From Hymenoscyphus infarciens (Eukaryota; Ascomycota; Leotiomycetes; Helotiales; Helotiaceae), in NCBI GenBank assembly GCA_001414345.1, contig LLCB01000008.1:62001-126000 (forward strand): a DNA stretch of 64,000 nucleotides, in the 5' to 3' direction. This document shows positions 11,479 through 22,164 of this stretch, in pieces. Positions within the stretch are counted from its first letter, which is position 1; every line of letters starts with the position of its first letter. The translations under genes were made by a program, and so were the position numbers. The notes beneath the pieces were generated by a model. The model had not been told where the DNA came from. It searched no databases and saw nothing but the letters and a program-made list of their open reading frames with translations.

Positions 11479-12931
11479 CTAAAATCTAGACGGGAACCTC
11501 TTTACCGGACTATTGATCTGCCCAAGATCAGTAGAAGATGTAGTAGGGGTATTTGTTCTCGGTTCAAGCCCAAGAAACGATCGATGCGCCTCACTCATTC
11601 TCTTCTTCGGGCGATTCATCTTCTGCTCACTCTGCTCACGCGCTGCCATCTCGATTGAATTTTTAGGTGTATTTCCCGAATTGGCCTGCATATCGTGCAT
11701 GCTTGTAGCCTTCCTGAGAGGCGATTGAGAATGGCTGAATGCCCCGAGACTCCCGCCATCGCCTCTTGACAAATTGCTTGAAAAGCTCTGTCTGAATTGA
11801 GGTTGTCGGAGAGGAGGTTGTTTGGGTGTCATATTCGAGAAAACACCAGGCTCTTGCGAGCCATACGCAGAAGGTGTGTATGGTGAAGGCGCATATTTTG
11901 GTGTTGGAGATAGAGCTTGTCGAGAGAAAGACTCTGTATTATCCGGATCAATGTGTTTGGCGTAGTTTGGATTGGGGTTTGGTCGAAAGCCGCGCTTTAT
12001 GGTGACGGCCGGAGTATACGTGTCCACATATCCATCGTCCTCCTCGCCAGGGTCCATAGGTCCATAATACTGGGTACCGACATCACGAACCATTGGATTC
12101 AACCGTGGGTGAACGTATTTGATATCGTATTCGCTCAACACCTCCCGCTGAATAATCGCCGTATCTTTTTCTTGCTGCGAAAAAGAGTGTTGAAGAAGAA
12201 GCAACTGTGATGATAATAGTACTTGTAGAAGAATTGCCGTAAATACCGTCATACTTGGTCGTGGGTCTGATATATGTGTAGGCAAGAACAGCCAGTAAAC
12301 GAGAACATGACCAGGACTGAACAAGCAAGACAGCCGGAGACAAAGCGGTATTGGATCCCACACAGAAATTTCCCAGACATCTCGAGTTGGATCAGGGTGT
12401 GCTCTCGATTCTGGGGTGGTGTCTCCTAGTATGCTTGAAAAGAATCGGAGGGGTGAGGAGGCAACCGGAGAAGAATCGACACGAACTCGGTGTGCGGAGG
12501 GAGTGGATTGAGGGGTTTCGATGGCGCTTTCGAAGAGACGGTAGTGCTTCGTGCGATTGAATGTATACGCGGCGTTCAGTATTGAGAATGCAGTCAAGAA
12601 GTAGACGAAGAAACTTGTCTAGCAAAATAGATCAGCGGGGTTCCCAATTTTTGGGCGGGAAAAGAGATTTTACAATATAAGCCAGCCAGCCTGAGCCAGA
12701 GGTGTCCTCCCCAAATACATCGTCACCACCCCACCCACTGGACACCCCGGAATTTGCCCTAGATATGAGAAAGGTGACATGCAGACCAAGAGCGAGAGGT
12801 CCTGCAAACTGTTTGGAGTCCCATTCTCTTGTTTCGATTTCTTCGGACAACCAGAGGAGAAAGTCGCCTGGATGTAGGTAGTCCTTTATTCGCTCGAACA
12901 GCGGCTTTCGACGGATGAGGCGAGGAGGCAT
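11479..12931 (-). CDS. nur1: nuclear rim protein NUR1/MUG154-like (DUF2418 family)
   Basis: Exons 12931-12674 and 12618-11479 give 465 residues; the 55-bp intron has donor GTAAAA and acceptor CTAG. The start MPPRLIRRKPLFERIKDYL and the following DFLLWLSEE..WDSK are typical of the fungal NUR1/MUG154 family (DUF2418), whose yeast member sits in the inner nuclear membrane, helps tether rDNA and interacts with silencing factors. Hydrophobic segments lie near residues 43-59, 87-106, 175-198 and 209-229, consistent with a multi-pass membrane protein. The C-terminal half (from about 260) is disordered, rich in Ser, Pro and Asn with several SP sites (SQSPLRK, INSPVKRF), which suggests phosphorylation. 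Length fits yeast Nur1 (about 480). It is transcribed away from vma7 across a 256-bp gap. Confidence 0.85.
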
Positions 12932-13187
12932 CTTGGTCGAGAGTTTGTTATGATTTCATATCGTGAAATGCGCTGGTGTTGTTGGCGACCCCTCAGTGGA
13001 ATTCCCGTCCTTTCGTTTATATTTGTTTACTTGGGTACCTTTGATGTTGGAAGTCGGCCGGGGGGTGGAGCTTGTTACAGGGGCAGCCGATAGCGCTAGC
13101 GTCATGCGCTGGGGAGCTTTAGGTGCCGCATCTCGCTACTTGCGCAAGACGAAGCTGCTTCAAAGTATCACCAAGAAAACCAGCAAG
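12932..13187. promoter_or_regulatory. compact divergent promoter nur1 / vma7
   Basis: Only 256 bases separate the start codons of the minus-strand NUR1-like gene and the plus-strand VMA7 gene, so both promoters must share this space. A plus-strand 104-codon frame that begins at 12963 overlaps the true VMA7 start and is taken as chance. Confidence 0.6.
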
Positions 13188-13721
13188 ATGGCAGCTCCAG
13201 CATCTGCCTACAAGGATAGGCAGTTTCTTGCAGTCATTGGGGATGAGGTGAGTCTCTTTCACTGGTGGTCAATATGACCGGAAGCTAACCATGCGGGTGG
13301 GCAGGACTCAGTAACCGGTCTACTATTAGCTGGCATTGGTGTAAGTACATGATAACTCAAAAGAAGGTTCCAGTTTATTCTGACGGAGAGCAGCATGTCA
13401 CTCAACCTCCAGACTCGCAGAAGAACTTCCTCGTTGTTGACAGCAAGACGGATAACGCAACTATCGAAGAAGCATTCGAGAAATTCACAACGGAGAGGAA
13501 AGACATAGGCATTTTGCTCATAAACCAACATGTGCGACTTCTCCGATGTATGCGGAAGCTATGTGCTAATACACAACTAGATTGCTGAGCGAATTCGTCA
13601 CCGAGTCGATACATACACGGCTGCTTTCCCCGCCCTTCTCGAAATCCCCAGCAAGGACCACCCATACGACCCGGAGAAGGACAGCGTCTTGAGAAGAGTG
13701 CGAAGGTTATTCGGAGAGTAG
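13188..13721 (+). CDS. vma7: V-type ATPase subunit F
   Basis: Exons 13188-13247, 13305-13340, 13394-13531 and 13581-13721 give 124 residues, the normal size for subunit F, a stalk component of the V1 sector that works in regulation and coupling of the vacuolar proton pump. Family hallmarks are clear: [23 protein letters not shown] at the N-terminus, then NFLVVD, the [26 protein letters not shown] helix region and the C-terminal tail with [13 protein letters not shown] and VLRRVRRLF. The 36-bp second exon is small, and the third intron uses an unusual GTGCGA donor; the protein alignment requires it. It is divergent from nur1. Confidence 0.93.
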
Positions 13722-14312
13722 AGTCGATGTTAAATGGGCTGGGCTAAATGTTTGGGTCTCTACATGCACATGGGAATAGGCTGTAGGTATGAAATGGTAC
13801 CCAACCTCTGTATAGTTATTACAACGAGGTTAAAACAGGAGAATCATATAATAATCTGTGAGGTGATACAGCTCACGGGTCAGATACAAGTCTAGCAAAT
13901 TCATTCGGCCGCGATAAACTATCTCTCCCAAGCTAAACCTATGTAGTCCATAGGCCCTGTAAGCAAATATCAGGAAACCCTTTCTCCGTGCACCTACTTG
14001 GTCAAGGATGCATGGAGGATAATTAGAGGGCTAAAAGGACCAGAACACAACTCCTCAGTTGTTCTAACTGATTTCAACATCACTTGACCTACAATCGCTC
14101 GAGTGATGAGGGTAGGTTGACGGGGAATAATGCCTGGATTTCTTATCTTCAAATTACCCTTTACTCCAATATGTTCTGCTTATAAAACATTCATGCTTAA
14201 TCCAGTGTACAATGCGGACGTAGGAAACCCCATAGGAAAAAAACTGTCCATGTTCACTCGTTCCGATACCTCCCCAGACCAGCATCTCCCCTTCTCAATT
14301 TACGATCCCCAT
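13722..14312. other. convergent intergenic region vma7 / npc2
   Basis: The stops of vma7 (plus) and the NPC2-like gene (minus) face each other across 591 bases. No further reading frame or repeat is evident; the region presumably holds the two 3' untranslated regions and terminators. Confidence 0.5.
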
Positions 14313-14953
14313 TTAAAACGCAACAGTTGCTTCCAAGCACACGATATGATCCTTCTGTTCCTTGGTATACGCATCGGCAATGACAGTATAGGTTCCCTAG
14401 AAACATGTCAATAACAGCCTGTAATGGTGATGTGGTCCAGCACTTACTCCAGGAATCTGTTTTGGTATCTCAACATCCTTGGTGATAACCACTCGTCCCT
14501 TCTTGATGGGACACTTCAAATCGACGTTCGAGACTTGTTCGCAGAGATCGGCTTGGGTGGTGAGAAGCTTGATTATTCCATACTTGACTTGCAAGTCGAC
14601 ATATGCGCCCTCTCCGACATCCTGCAATAGGGTACCGACAGCTTCGATCGTGAGGTTTGCACCACTGTAAACAAGATCAGCTTGTGTTCCCCCAACAAAA
14701 TCCCCCTTCCAACCAAGATGCGAAAAGAAAGGCGAGCAACTTACGGTGTAGGTGGGTTTGGAGTCAAGTTAACATGATCGAGAACGAGGATATTACTGCT
14801 GTGTTCCTTCTTGCAGTGGATGAGCGGGTTGTTTCCTGGGATAGCTTCTCCCTTGTCGTCGAGGACTTTCTGGCCGTTGCCGAAGGAGATTCCGAAGTCT
14901 GCTGCGACGAGGGAGCTTAAGCAGAGCGATGCGAGGGTGAGGGAGAACTTCAT
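14313..14953 (-). CDS. npc2: NPC2-like phosphatidylglycerol/phosphatidylinositol transfer protein (ML domain)
   Basis: Exons 14953-14745, 14664-14448 and 14396-14313 give 169 residues, the usual length for fungal NPC2. Residues 1-19 (MKFSLTLASLCLSSLVAA) form a signal peptide. The ML (MD-2-related lipid recognition) domain follows, with cysteines in the expected pattern: HCKKEH, ADLCEQ, DLKCPI and HIVCLE. The repeating hydrophobic beta strands and IPKQIPGGTYTVIADAYTKEQ near the end match the family. Such proteins bind phospholipid or sterol in the vacuole or endosome and hand it to partners. All three splice donors and acceptors are standard (GTAAGT twice). Confidence 0.92.
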
Positions 14954-15924
14954 ATTTGGGGTTGTGGAGTATGTGTTGGGAGTGAAATGTTGGTAGCTAT
15001 CGTGGGGAGGATAAGATAGAGGTTGGTTCAGCCGATGCAAGGCCTGAAGAGTGGCGGGGGGCTTAGCGCTTGTTTTGTGACCAGGAACTTCACGTAGTTG
15101 GGATGACGTTTTCAGGATAGGTTGAGATTCACGAAATTAGAGAGGTAGTTTTGTGTGAGGGTTTCGAACCAAATGCAGTTAAACTTGTGAGACTTCTTCT
15201 ACTTCTCGGCCATTCAATGCGCAGGTGTTGTTGCACTTGTTGCGCGAGTGCTCCTCTAACTCGTACAACCGTTTCACGACAGTCAATACATTACGCAAAA
15301 AGTAACTCGGGAAATGTCCATTGCTTTATTCATAAGTTTCTTCAGAGGCATATTGATTTTAAAGGACTATTAAAACATCTTATCCTCGGCCTAGAATGTG
15401 ATATGAATCGAAACAGATCACCAGGTGAGCGATGCTTATTGACTGGCACGCCGCTCGCTAAATAACCAACTCTACGAGCACCTCCTCCTCCTCCTCCTCC
15501 ATTCTTTTCTCTCTTTCCTCTTGCTCTTCTATCTTATACTATCCACACTGCTAGGGCGATCACCTTTTGGAAACTGGACAACTGGGAGTCAAGATCTATT
15601 CACCTGGCGTAATTGGATCACGTTCCTTTGGGAAAACCTTTCATTCAGATCCTACCTTCGTGGTTGGGCTTGAGCTTGTGAGGTTTAAATTGGTGTCATC
15701 TGAAGTGCGAGTTTTTACCTCTATCATTCCAACTTTTTGGAACAAATAAAATAAAGCTAGAATGATGAGTTAACTTGGTTGCGAAATCATCACCCCACGC
15801 AAATCTTTTCCTTCCTTCCCAACAGTTCCTATTTTGATGGCAAATAAATATCAAGTCTTATAGAATTAGAGGCAATTCCAGACATCAGGACTCCCAGTTT
15901 CTTGTCTCTTATGAATCGACCGAT
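14954..15924. other. intergenic region with a CTC microsatellite
   Basis: This holds the leader of the NPC2-like gene and the 3' side of the EBP-like gene. A short (CTC)n run lies at about 15481-15500. No gene seen; plus-strand frames at 15151-15465 and 15567-15749 lack any recognisable feature. Confidence 0.45.
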
Positions 15925-16770
15925 CTAGGAAATCTTCTTCGCGCTCCCATTTTCCACCTTGCTTTTGGATACGACGAAAGCCTTGGCTGTAGCACGAATG
16001 GAACTGTACAAACAGGCTTCTGGGATTAGATCAAGTTCAATTTTGCAATATGAGAACTTACAGGCTGGAATGACAAGCCAGAAGGCATTCATGAAAATGA
16101 AATAAAACCAGAAATAGTATGGCTCAGGCCGATAGAACCTCTTCCCAGAGTGATAGTCATCGAAAAGGCTTGTGAGATAGTAAAGCATATCCCCATAGAA
16201 TTGTCCGGTAGAGACTAAGGCTTGGATTGGATGTCGATATGGCGAGTCTTTCACGATGAGAATTGCCGTCACAAATGATAGTGGTCCCCAAGTTATCTAT
16301 AAAATTATGAGTAACTGGATTGCAATGTGATTGTAATTGATTCTGTACCATCGTCCAAGTTTCCATACACAGTACAAATGAATCGGAAAACATATATCTC
16401 GAATCGCTGAGGGCGTATTCCTTCCACAGCATTCCAAAGAAATCCTCCATACTCGCCATTTGCGTATGATTGAGCACAAAGTAGCCTTCGAAGAATAGAT
16501 GAATCATACCGCCTAATAACCAGAGTCAGGTAGTGCTTTCACAAGATGAAATTTACACTCACACAAAACAAACCACAAGAAAAGACCGCGATCGAATCGA
16601 CTTAATCGTGGATTAACGCAGTTGGCAACAATCAAAGAGCTCCCAAGAATAACAAAACATCCCGCGGCAAACGCAAGAACGAGGGCGAATGGCCCAAGTC
16701 GATTGGCGACAAATACATCCCCAGAGAGGTCAATTCCCTCGGGGTAGTATGGATGAAGTGGTGCTCTCAT
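15925..16770 (-). CDS. EBP-type sterol delta8-delta7 isomerase (EXPERA domain)
   Basis: Exons 16770-16563, 16512-16349, 16296-16062 and 16016-15925 give 232 residues, close to human EBP. It is an endoplasmic reticulum membrane protein of the EXPERA fold that moves the sterol B-ring double bond from C8 to C7. The residues shown to matter in the human enzyme are in place: His74 and Glu78 (IHLFFEGYF), Glu120 and Thr123 (METWTM), Asn194 and Trp197 (FMNAFWLVIP). Hydrophobic segments are spaced as expected for four to five helices. The last intron needs acceptor AAG before CCTG to keep frame. Ascomycetes also use the unrelated ERG2 isomerase, so this may be a second, parallel enzyme or may act on another sterol. 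The C-terminus ends in KKIS, compatible with a di-lysine-like retrieval signal. Confidence 0.85.
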
Positions 16771-17552
16771 CGTGGGGGTATTTCCAGCTTTTTCAATCGA
16801 TGAAAAATGAGAGATATTCTGATAGATCTAGAACACAATTCGTGTTTGAGAGTTGAGAATTCTCATCAGCATTCCGTCGTATATTCTCCCCTTCAACCAA
16901 TAGGTACCCGGGGTGTACTGTGAACTGTCTCGCTGTTCAGGGGCTGGCATCACGTGGAAGGAACATTCGTCGCCGACGAATCGGTGGGCCCGTCTAGATG
17001 GGCGCCGTAGTCGGTCCACCACCCACTCTAGTACCTAAGGTATTGTACCACCTGCACTCCACTAAGGTTCCATTCCACCATTCAGTCAACCGACTTTAGA
17101 CTCCCTGATTCCCAGAGGCTATTGAATTGACCACCGCTTTCTCCCTCAACACTCAACACCAAGAAGCCTCCCATTTCTAAGCCATTCTCACCATGGCTGA
17201 AGGTCAGTAATAGCGAGGCATTGTTTTTGTGCTCCGCCACTTCACCACTGCCGACACTCAACGACTTCAACCGTACCCGTACCAGTACCACCGGATAACA
17301 CGATACGAGATCACTGCTGCTACACCCGGCTTGCCTGACTACTGATTAGCAACCATTGCTGCCAGGCACGGTCCAACGCCAACCGCAACGACAGAGACAA
17401 GAGACGCCGACGCATTTCCGCATCCCTCATTTACATCACTTCTAGCCTCTCCTCTCCCTCACTCTGGAGACCGAAAAGGACACCCACCTTGTTAATCTTT
17501 GGGAAGTTGGTAGGCGAGTAGCAGCTCTCGTGAAAGCTGCTCCACCGTCTCA
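16771..17552. promoter_or_regulatory. divergent region EBP-like / nrc-2, with a small upstream ORF
   Basis: 782 bases separate the two start codons. On the plus strand a five-codon ORF (17193-17210) has a strong start context (ACCATGG) and lies 343 bases before the kinase start; its GAAG/GTCAGT could also be a splice donor. Long pyrimidine tracts around 17400-17480 fit a kinase gene leader. Confidence 0.45.
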
Positions 17553-19635
17553 ATGACAGCCCTCTCCCACACCTCCTCTCCCTCCCCAAACTCGCTCCCG
17601 AGCGAGAAACGAATGTTCTCTGGATTCACCATGCCGACCAAGAGTAGCAATGGCCACAGCCATAACCCCTTCCCGCAGAAGCTCAAGAACTTCTTCCGAA
17701 TAAATAGCCTAGCAAGCAACAACAGCGAGAAGGAAGGATCCGTGAAATCGGAAAGCAAGAGTTCCTTTCGACAATCCAAATTCTTCCCAAGCGTTGGCCG
17801 GAATCGATCACAAACAGTGGCAAGCGAAGGCAATGGGTTGGATGATGGAGTTAGTCCTACCGCTCACGCGAACCCCTACTTCGCACACCAGGGCCCTCCC
17901 GCCTTACGACATCACAATGAGGGTTCTGTACCCCCAAGCCCCCCTGATACTCCGACACTGAAGTTGGATGCTGTTGCAGGTGTAAACGATCAAGCCACAA
18001 TCGCTGGAAAGGAGGAGTTGGCGCGGAAGTTGAGAAGAGTAGCGAGTGCTCCTAATGCACAGGGTCTATTTTCTTCTAGCAAGGGCGACGACCGCCCTGC
18101 CACGGCAGAACTGGGCAAGGAACCATTAGCGCACAATGCCAGTACGAGTATGCTCGCGCTGGTGGATTCGAAAAATGGCAATCTAGGTATACCAGGACAA
18201 GACGGGCTCGGTGAACTGCAACCGCCAAATCGAAATATGGCCTTTAGACGGACGTACAGTTCAAATTCCATCAAGGTCCGCAATGTGGAGGTTGGACCAT
18301 CAAGTTTCGATAAGATTAAATTGATTGGCAAAGGAGACGTAGGAAAGGTGTATCTTGTACGGGAAAAGAAGAGCAGCAGGTTATATGCCATGAAGGGTAC
18401 TTGCAACTTCTCAAAATTGGTACGAGTTACTGCTGACACATTACAGTATTGAGCAAGAAGGAAATGATCAAGCGAAACAAGATCAAGAGAGCTCTCGCTG
18501 AGCAGGAAATTCTTGCCACCAGCAATCACCCATTTATTGTCACCCTTTACCATTCGTTTCAATCCGAGGATCATCTGTATCTATGCATGGAATATTGCAG
18601 TGGTGGAGAGTTCTTCAGAGCGTTACAAACTAGACCTGGAAGGTGTATACCAGAAGAAGATGCAAGATTCTATGCGGCAGAAGTTACTGCGGCTTTGGAG
18701 TATCTACATCTGATGGGCTTCATTTATAGAGATCTTAAACCTGAGAGTATGCCAGTTCTTCTCCATTCACTGACCCAGGGCTGACTTTCATAGACATTCT
18801 TCTTCATCAATCTGGACACATTATGTTATCAGACTTCGATCTATCAAAACAGTCCGATCCCGGTGGAAAGCCAACCATGATTGTCGGAAGAAACGGCACA
18901 AACACCAACTCATTACCTACGATCGATACGAAGTCATGCATAGCGAATTTCAGGACGAACTCCTTCGTTGGAACCGAGGAGTATATTGCGCCGGAGGTGA
19001 TCAAGGGTTGCGGACATACAAGTGCTGTGGATTGGTGGACTCTCGGTATATTGATCTACGAAATGTTGTTCGGTACCACGCCTTTCAAGGGCAAGAATCG
19101 AAACGCTACATTCGCAAATATTTTGCGAGATGATGTACCATTTCCTGAACATTCCGGAAATCCCCAGACTTCGAAGTCAGTATATCCCTGTGGTCTGTAA
19201 TGATTTCTCTACTTTTGCTGACCAGCAACTAGTCTTTGCAAATCTTTGATTCGCAAGCTTCTCATCAAGGATGAGAATCGTCGATTGGGTGCTAGAGCGG
19301 GAGCATCTGATGTTAAGGGTCACCCATTTTTCCGAACTACGCAGTGGGCTCTCATTCGTCACATGAAGCCACCGATGATCCCACACCAAGGAAGAGGCAT
19401 TGACACCGTCAACTTTCGCAACGTGAAGGAGAGTGAGAGTGTTGATATCAGCGGGAGCCGAGGATTGACATTACCTAAGGGCGTACCACTTGATTCTGGT
19501 TTAGCAACACCAGGAGAGGCGGTTGTAGATCCGTTCGAAGAGTTTAACTCCGTCACTTTACATCACGATGGCGACGAGCACAATGGACAACACGAAGACC
19601 AACACAATGGTCGTTATGATGGGAATGGAAGGTAG
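17553..19635 (+). CDS. nrc-2: AGC-family protein kinase, nrc-2 / Fpk1-KIN82 type
   Basis: Exons 17553-18396, 18447-18746, 18794-19175 and 19233-19635 give 642 residues. The first 250 are disordered, Ser/Pro/Asn-rich, with [12 protein letters not shown] and [16 protein letters not shown] basic phospho-sites. The kinase domain starts near 255: glycine loop [14 protein letters not shown], catalytic Lys281 (YAMK), catalytic Asp377 in YRDLKPEN, and a DFD motif (Asp395-Phe-Asp397) in place of DFG, typical of this AGC subgroup. The activation segment [15 protein letters not shown] and the C-terminal [16 protein letters not shown] box are close to Neurospora nrc-2 (non-repressor of conidiation). Yeast relatives Fpk1/Fpk2 phosphorylate lipid flippases at the plasma membrane, so a role in membrane asymmetry and development is expected. 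The tail is His/Asp/Gly-rich. The first-exon join was chosen to keep [10 protein letters not shown] in frame. Confidence 0.93.
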
Positions 19636-20730
19636 CCTCAACTTCCTACGAGCGACCGGATCGATTTCTAGCATCCAGGCGAACGATTCAACTTGGGAGG
19701 TTAGAGTATTTTTGCTAGGAGATGAAAGAAGGATACTAGAAGACGAAGATTTCTTGGTGATCATCTTCTAGTTTGAGCGAGCGAACGAGAGGCCCTGGAG
19801 AAAAGACGATAAAGTGTAAATTGCAGCAGCGAGGCATATTGTTTCTTTTTTGCTTGCTATTTTTCTCTTCCTTCTGGCCTGGACAGAAACATGGACTTGG
19901 GCTGGGTGAGGTTCTTTTGTTTTTGACTGCATTGTAAATATGGATTTCTCTTTTTCATGGATCATCTTGTGGGAGAGGGATGGGGTTTTTAGGGCGTTAA
20001 ACTTTCTACGTTTATTGAGGCATGGTATCAGCAGAGTTGAAGGTTGTTTTATTTGAAAATTTTTGAGATCCGCCTACTGCTTCTCCGTTTGTGATTATGT
20101 GAGGTTGAAGGTGTACGTATTGGCGGATATCGGTATTTGCTTTCTTATTACATGGGCGATCTGGAAGATTGACAAGCTTTAAATGCTGATTGTTTGAGGC
20201 TAACTCGAACAATATATTATATTGTGCGAAGCGGTTTTGGGATAATTAGTGATTCTCCAAAACGCCACGAATGGCTGTATCCACTGGTGTTGGTGTTTCT
20301 TCATAAGCCTTGCTGCCTAAAAGACATATCTGCGTGGGGAAGGACCAAACTCGTACCCTAACTACGGAGAAGTATTCCGGTCTCAGGAGATGGAAGGCAT
20401 TTACCTGGGTTTTCCACGCTTTATTAGTTTTTGCTTTTTTTGTGTCTTCGCAAAGAAAGGACCAACACTCTTCATTTCAGTCGTCGTTCTTCTCTCATGC
20501 GTTGGCGTCTGTTGTACTTGGTCACGAGAGTATCATCCGGACAGAGCAGATGGCGGGGTGCTCTTCTTCTGTTACATACATGAAACTTGTAGGCCAGAAA
20601 TTGATGTTTGGCTCTTTCTGGTGATACCTGTGGACGGATGAGCTTTACTCTCATTAGCGTTTCATCTGTGGGCTGGGCTTTTTTGGTGTGTCGATAAGGC
20701 TGAGGCACTGTAGGCTTTGGTTTTGGAGAC

Positions 20731-20758
20731 CCTTCGTCGACGCTAAGAAAGCAGTGCT
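20731..20758 (+). repeat. short dispersed repeat, copy A
   Basis: Core word ACGCTAAGAAAGCAGTGCTA preceded by CCTTCGTCG. Same core as copies at 20824, 21382 (inverted), 22045 and 22129. Confidence 0.6.
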
Positions 20759-20823
20759 ACCCCGCCAGGACAATCTGTCTGGTGATCTTTTGCAGCACTT
20801 TTATTGGTTGACCTGGGAATTCC

Positions 20824-20854
20824 AAGGCTCTTCGTCAACGCTAAGAAAGCAGTG
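20824..20854 (+). repeat. short dispersed repeat, copy B
   Basis: AAGGCTCTTCGTCAACG followed by CTAAGAAAGCAGTG; 93 bases after copy A. Confidence 0.65.
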
Positions 20855-21381
20855 ATATGCACCGAACTCTTGTTTTGAGGCCTCAAATCACGCGTTTTTT
20901 TCTTCTTTTTCTTCTGGTTCTTTTGGAAATGGTCCCTCTCAATCAGTACGCAGCACCGCTAGGTTTGAAGGAGGATTGCGATCACTAATGACTCGCTTTG
21001 TTGCTGCACTCACGTTGTTCTTGGTGTCTTACTGAAGAAGTTGTTACTCTCCAGCTATTCCTTCTTTTCGGTATATTTCCTTGAATATAATTTGCGAATA
21101 CTCATTATAAAAGATTGTCTTCCGTCCTAGTTTACACTCAAATTTCTTCTCTTCTGTATGGATGTGATTTTCCTTCCCTTCTTTGCGGCCATCTACCGGT
21201 TGATTCATTAGATGGACGCGGAGTTTCGTAGACGTCAAATGCTCTAGCAAAGATTCTCTATTTCTTGAACCTTTTTCCCCTTCTTTCAGAATAGTAGTTT
21301 TGTTATTTAGAAGGCTCTTGGGTATGTCTGAGAATCTTAGGGTATTATCTTAGAGGCGAGGCTATGGGTTTTCAGGGCGAT

Positions 21382-21440
21382 TCACTGCTTTCTTAACGTC
21401 AACGAAGGGCCTTCAAAAATTTAAGCCTCACATCTCATTA
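21382..21440 (-). repeat. short dispersed repeat, copy C (inverted, longer match to copy E)
   Basis: Read on the minus strand it gives GAGATGTGAGGCTTAAA, AAGGCCCTTCGTTGACG and TTAAGAAAGCAGTG, the same order as copy E at 22098-22164. Copies C and E lie on either side of the MITE, in opposite orientation. Confidence 0.6.
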
Positions 21441-21449
21441 TTTAAACTA

Positions 21450-22001
21450 CGGTAATTGACATAAATGCCACCTTTTTAATTATTAAAGACAGAAATGCCA
21501 CCTAATTAATTTATTTCTAACAGAAATACCACTCTTATACTATTCATTCATTTAGTGGTGATTTTAGTACTAAAATAATAAAATAGGAGTAGTAGCATTT
21601 ATGTCTAAAATATGTGGCATTTCTATTAGTATAAGGCGCGGGGCGTTAGTTTTTAGTAGCATATTATATATGCTTTAAAAGTATTAATACGCTTGTTTTA
21701 GTATTGTTTTTAGGAACGTCTTTGCATAGAGAAGGTCTTTAATTCTATATATGCTTAGTTACTATTTACTATTTTTAGGCGATATACTACTATTTTACTA
21801 ACATAAATGCTACTATTTTATTTCTAATACAAATGCCACTATTTTACTTATATCAAATAAATGACGAATACACTAAAAAACGTACTAGGAGCGTATAAAA
21901 TAAATGAATAGCATAAGAGTGGCATTTCTGTTAGAAATAAATTAATTAGGTAGCATTTCTGTCTTTAATAATTAAAAAGGTGGCATTTATGTCAATTACC
22001 G
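21450..22001. mobile_element. 552-bp Mutator-like MITE with 104-bp terminal inverted repeats
   Basis: The ends are long inverted repeats: 21450-21553 and 21898-22001, starting CGGTAATTGACATAAATGCC on both strands and matching over about 104 bases with only a few C/T differences. Directly outside both ends stands the 9-bp direct repeat TTTAAACTA (21441-21449 and 22002-22010), a clean target-site duplication. A 9-bp TSD with TIRs of 100 bp or more is the signature of Mutator-like (MULE) elements. There is no transposase frame, so it is non-autonomous. Inside, the word ATGCCAC or its complement recurs many times, giving subterminal repeats and a strong hairpin potential. Confidence 0.85.
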
Positions 22002-22044
22002 TTTAAACTAAGTAGGCTTTTGGTTCTGCCTCTTATAGTATACG

Positions 22045-22073
22045 TCCTTTATTGACACTAAGAAAGCAGTGCT
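22045..22073 (+). repeat. short dispersed repeat, copy D (diverged)
   Basis: TATTGACACTAAGAAAGCAG matches the core of copies A, B and E with several changes. Confidence 0.5.
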
Positions 22074-22097
22074 TAAGCAACGCCCGTCATTTCTATT

Positions 22098-22164
22098 AGT
22101 TAAGATAGAGATGTAAGGCTTAAAACTTCAAGGCTCTTCGTTAACGATAAGAAAGCAGTGCTAT
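22098..22164 (+). repeat. short dispersed repeat, copy E
   Basis: GAGATGTAAGGCTTAAA, then AAGGCTCTTCGTTAACG and ATAAGAAAGCAGTGCTA; longest version with copy C. A partial seventh occurrence of AAGGCTCTTCGTTGACATG is found inverted at 45866-45885, on the other side of the stack. Confidence 0.6.

Larger units (their letters stand above)
19636..21449. other. intergenic transition zone
   Basis: After the kinase 3' region no gene can be supported. Three copies of a short dispersed repeat occur (20731, 20824 and, inverted, 21382; listed separately). Base composition grows more AT-rich and T-rich toward 21.4 kb. Confidence 0.45.

Noticed and set aside
12963..13277. 104-codon plus-strand ORF overlapping the VMA7 start
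   Set aside because: It covers the nur1/vma7 promoter and runs through the first VMA7 intron in part; the conserved VMA7 protein starts at 13188 in spliced form.
11479..19635. Lipid- or sterol-related gene cluster (NPC2, EBP, flippase kinase)
   Set aside because: The genes are adjacent but interleaved with NUR1 and VMA7, each with its own promoter; all are conserved housekeeping genes and adjacency alone is weak evidence of a functional unit.
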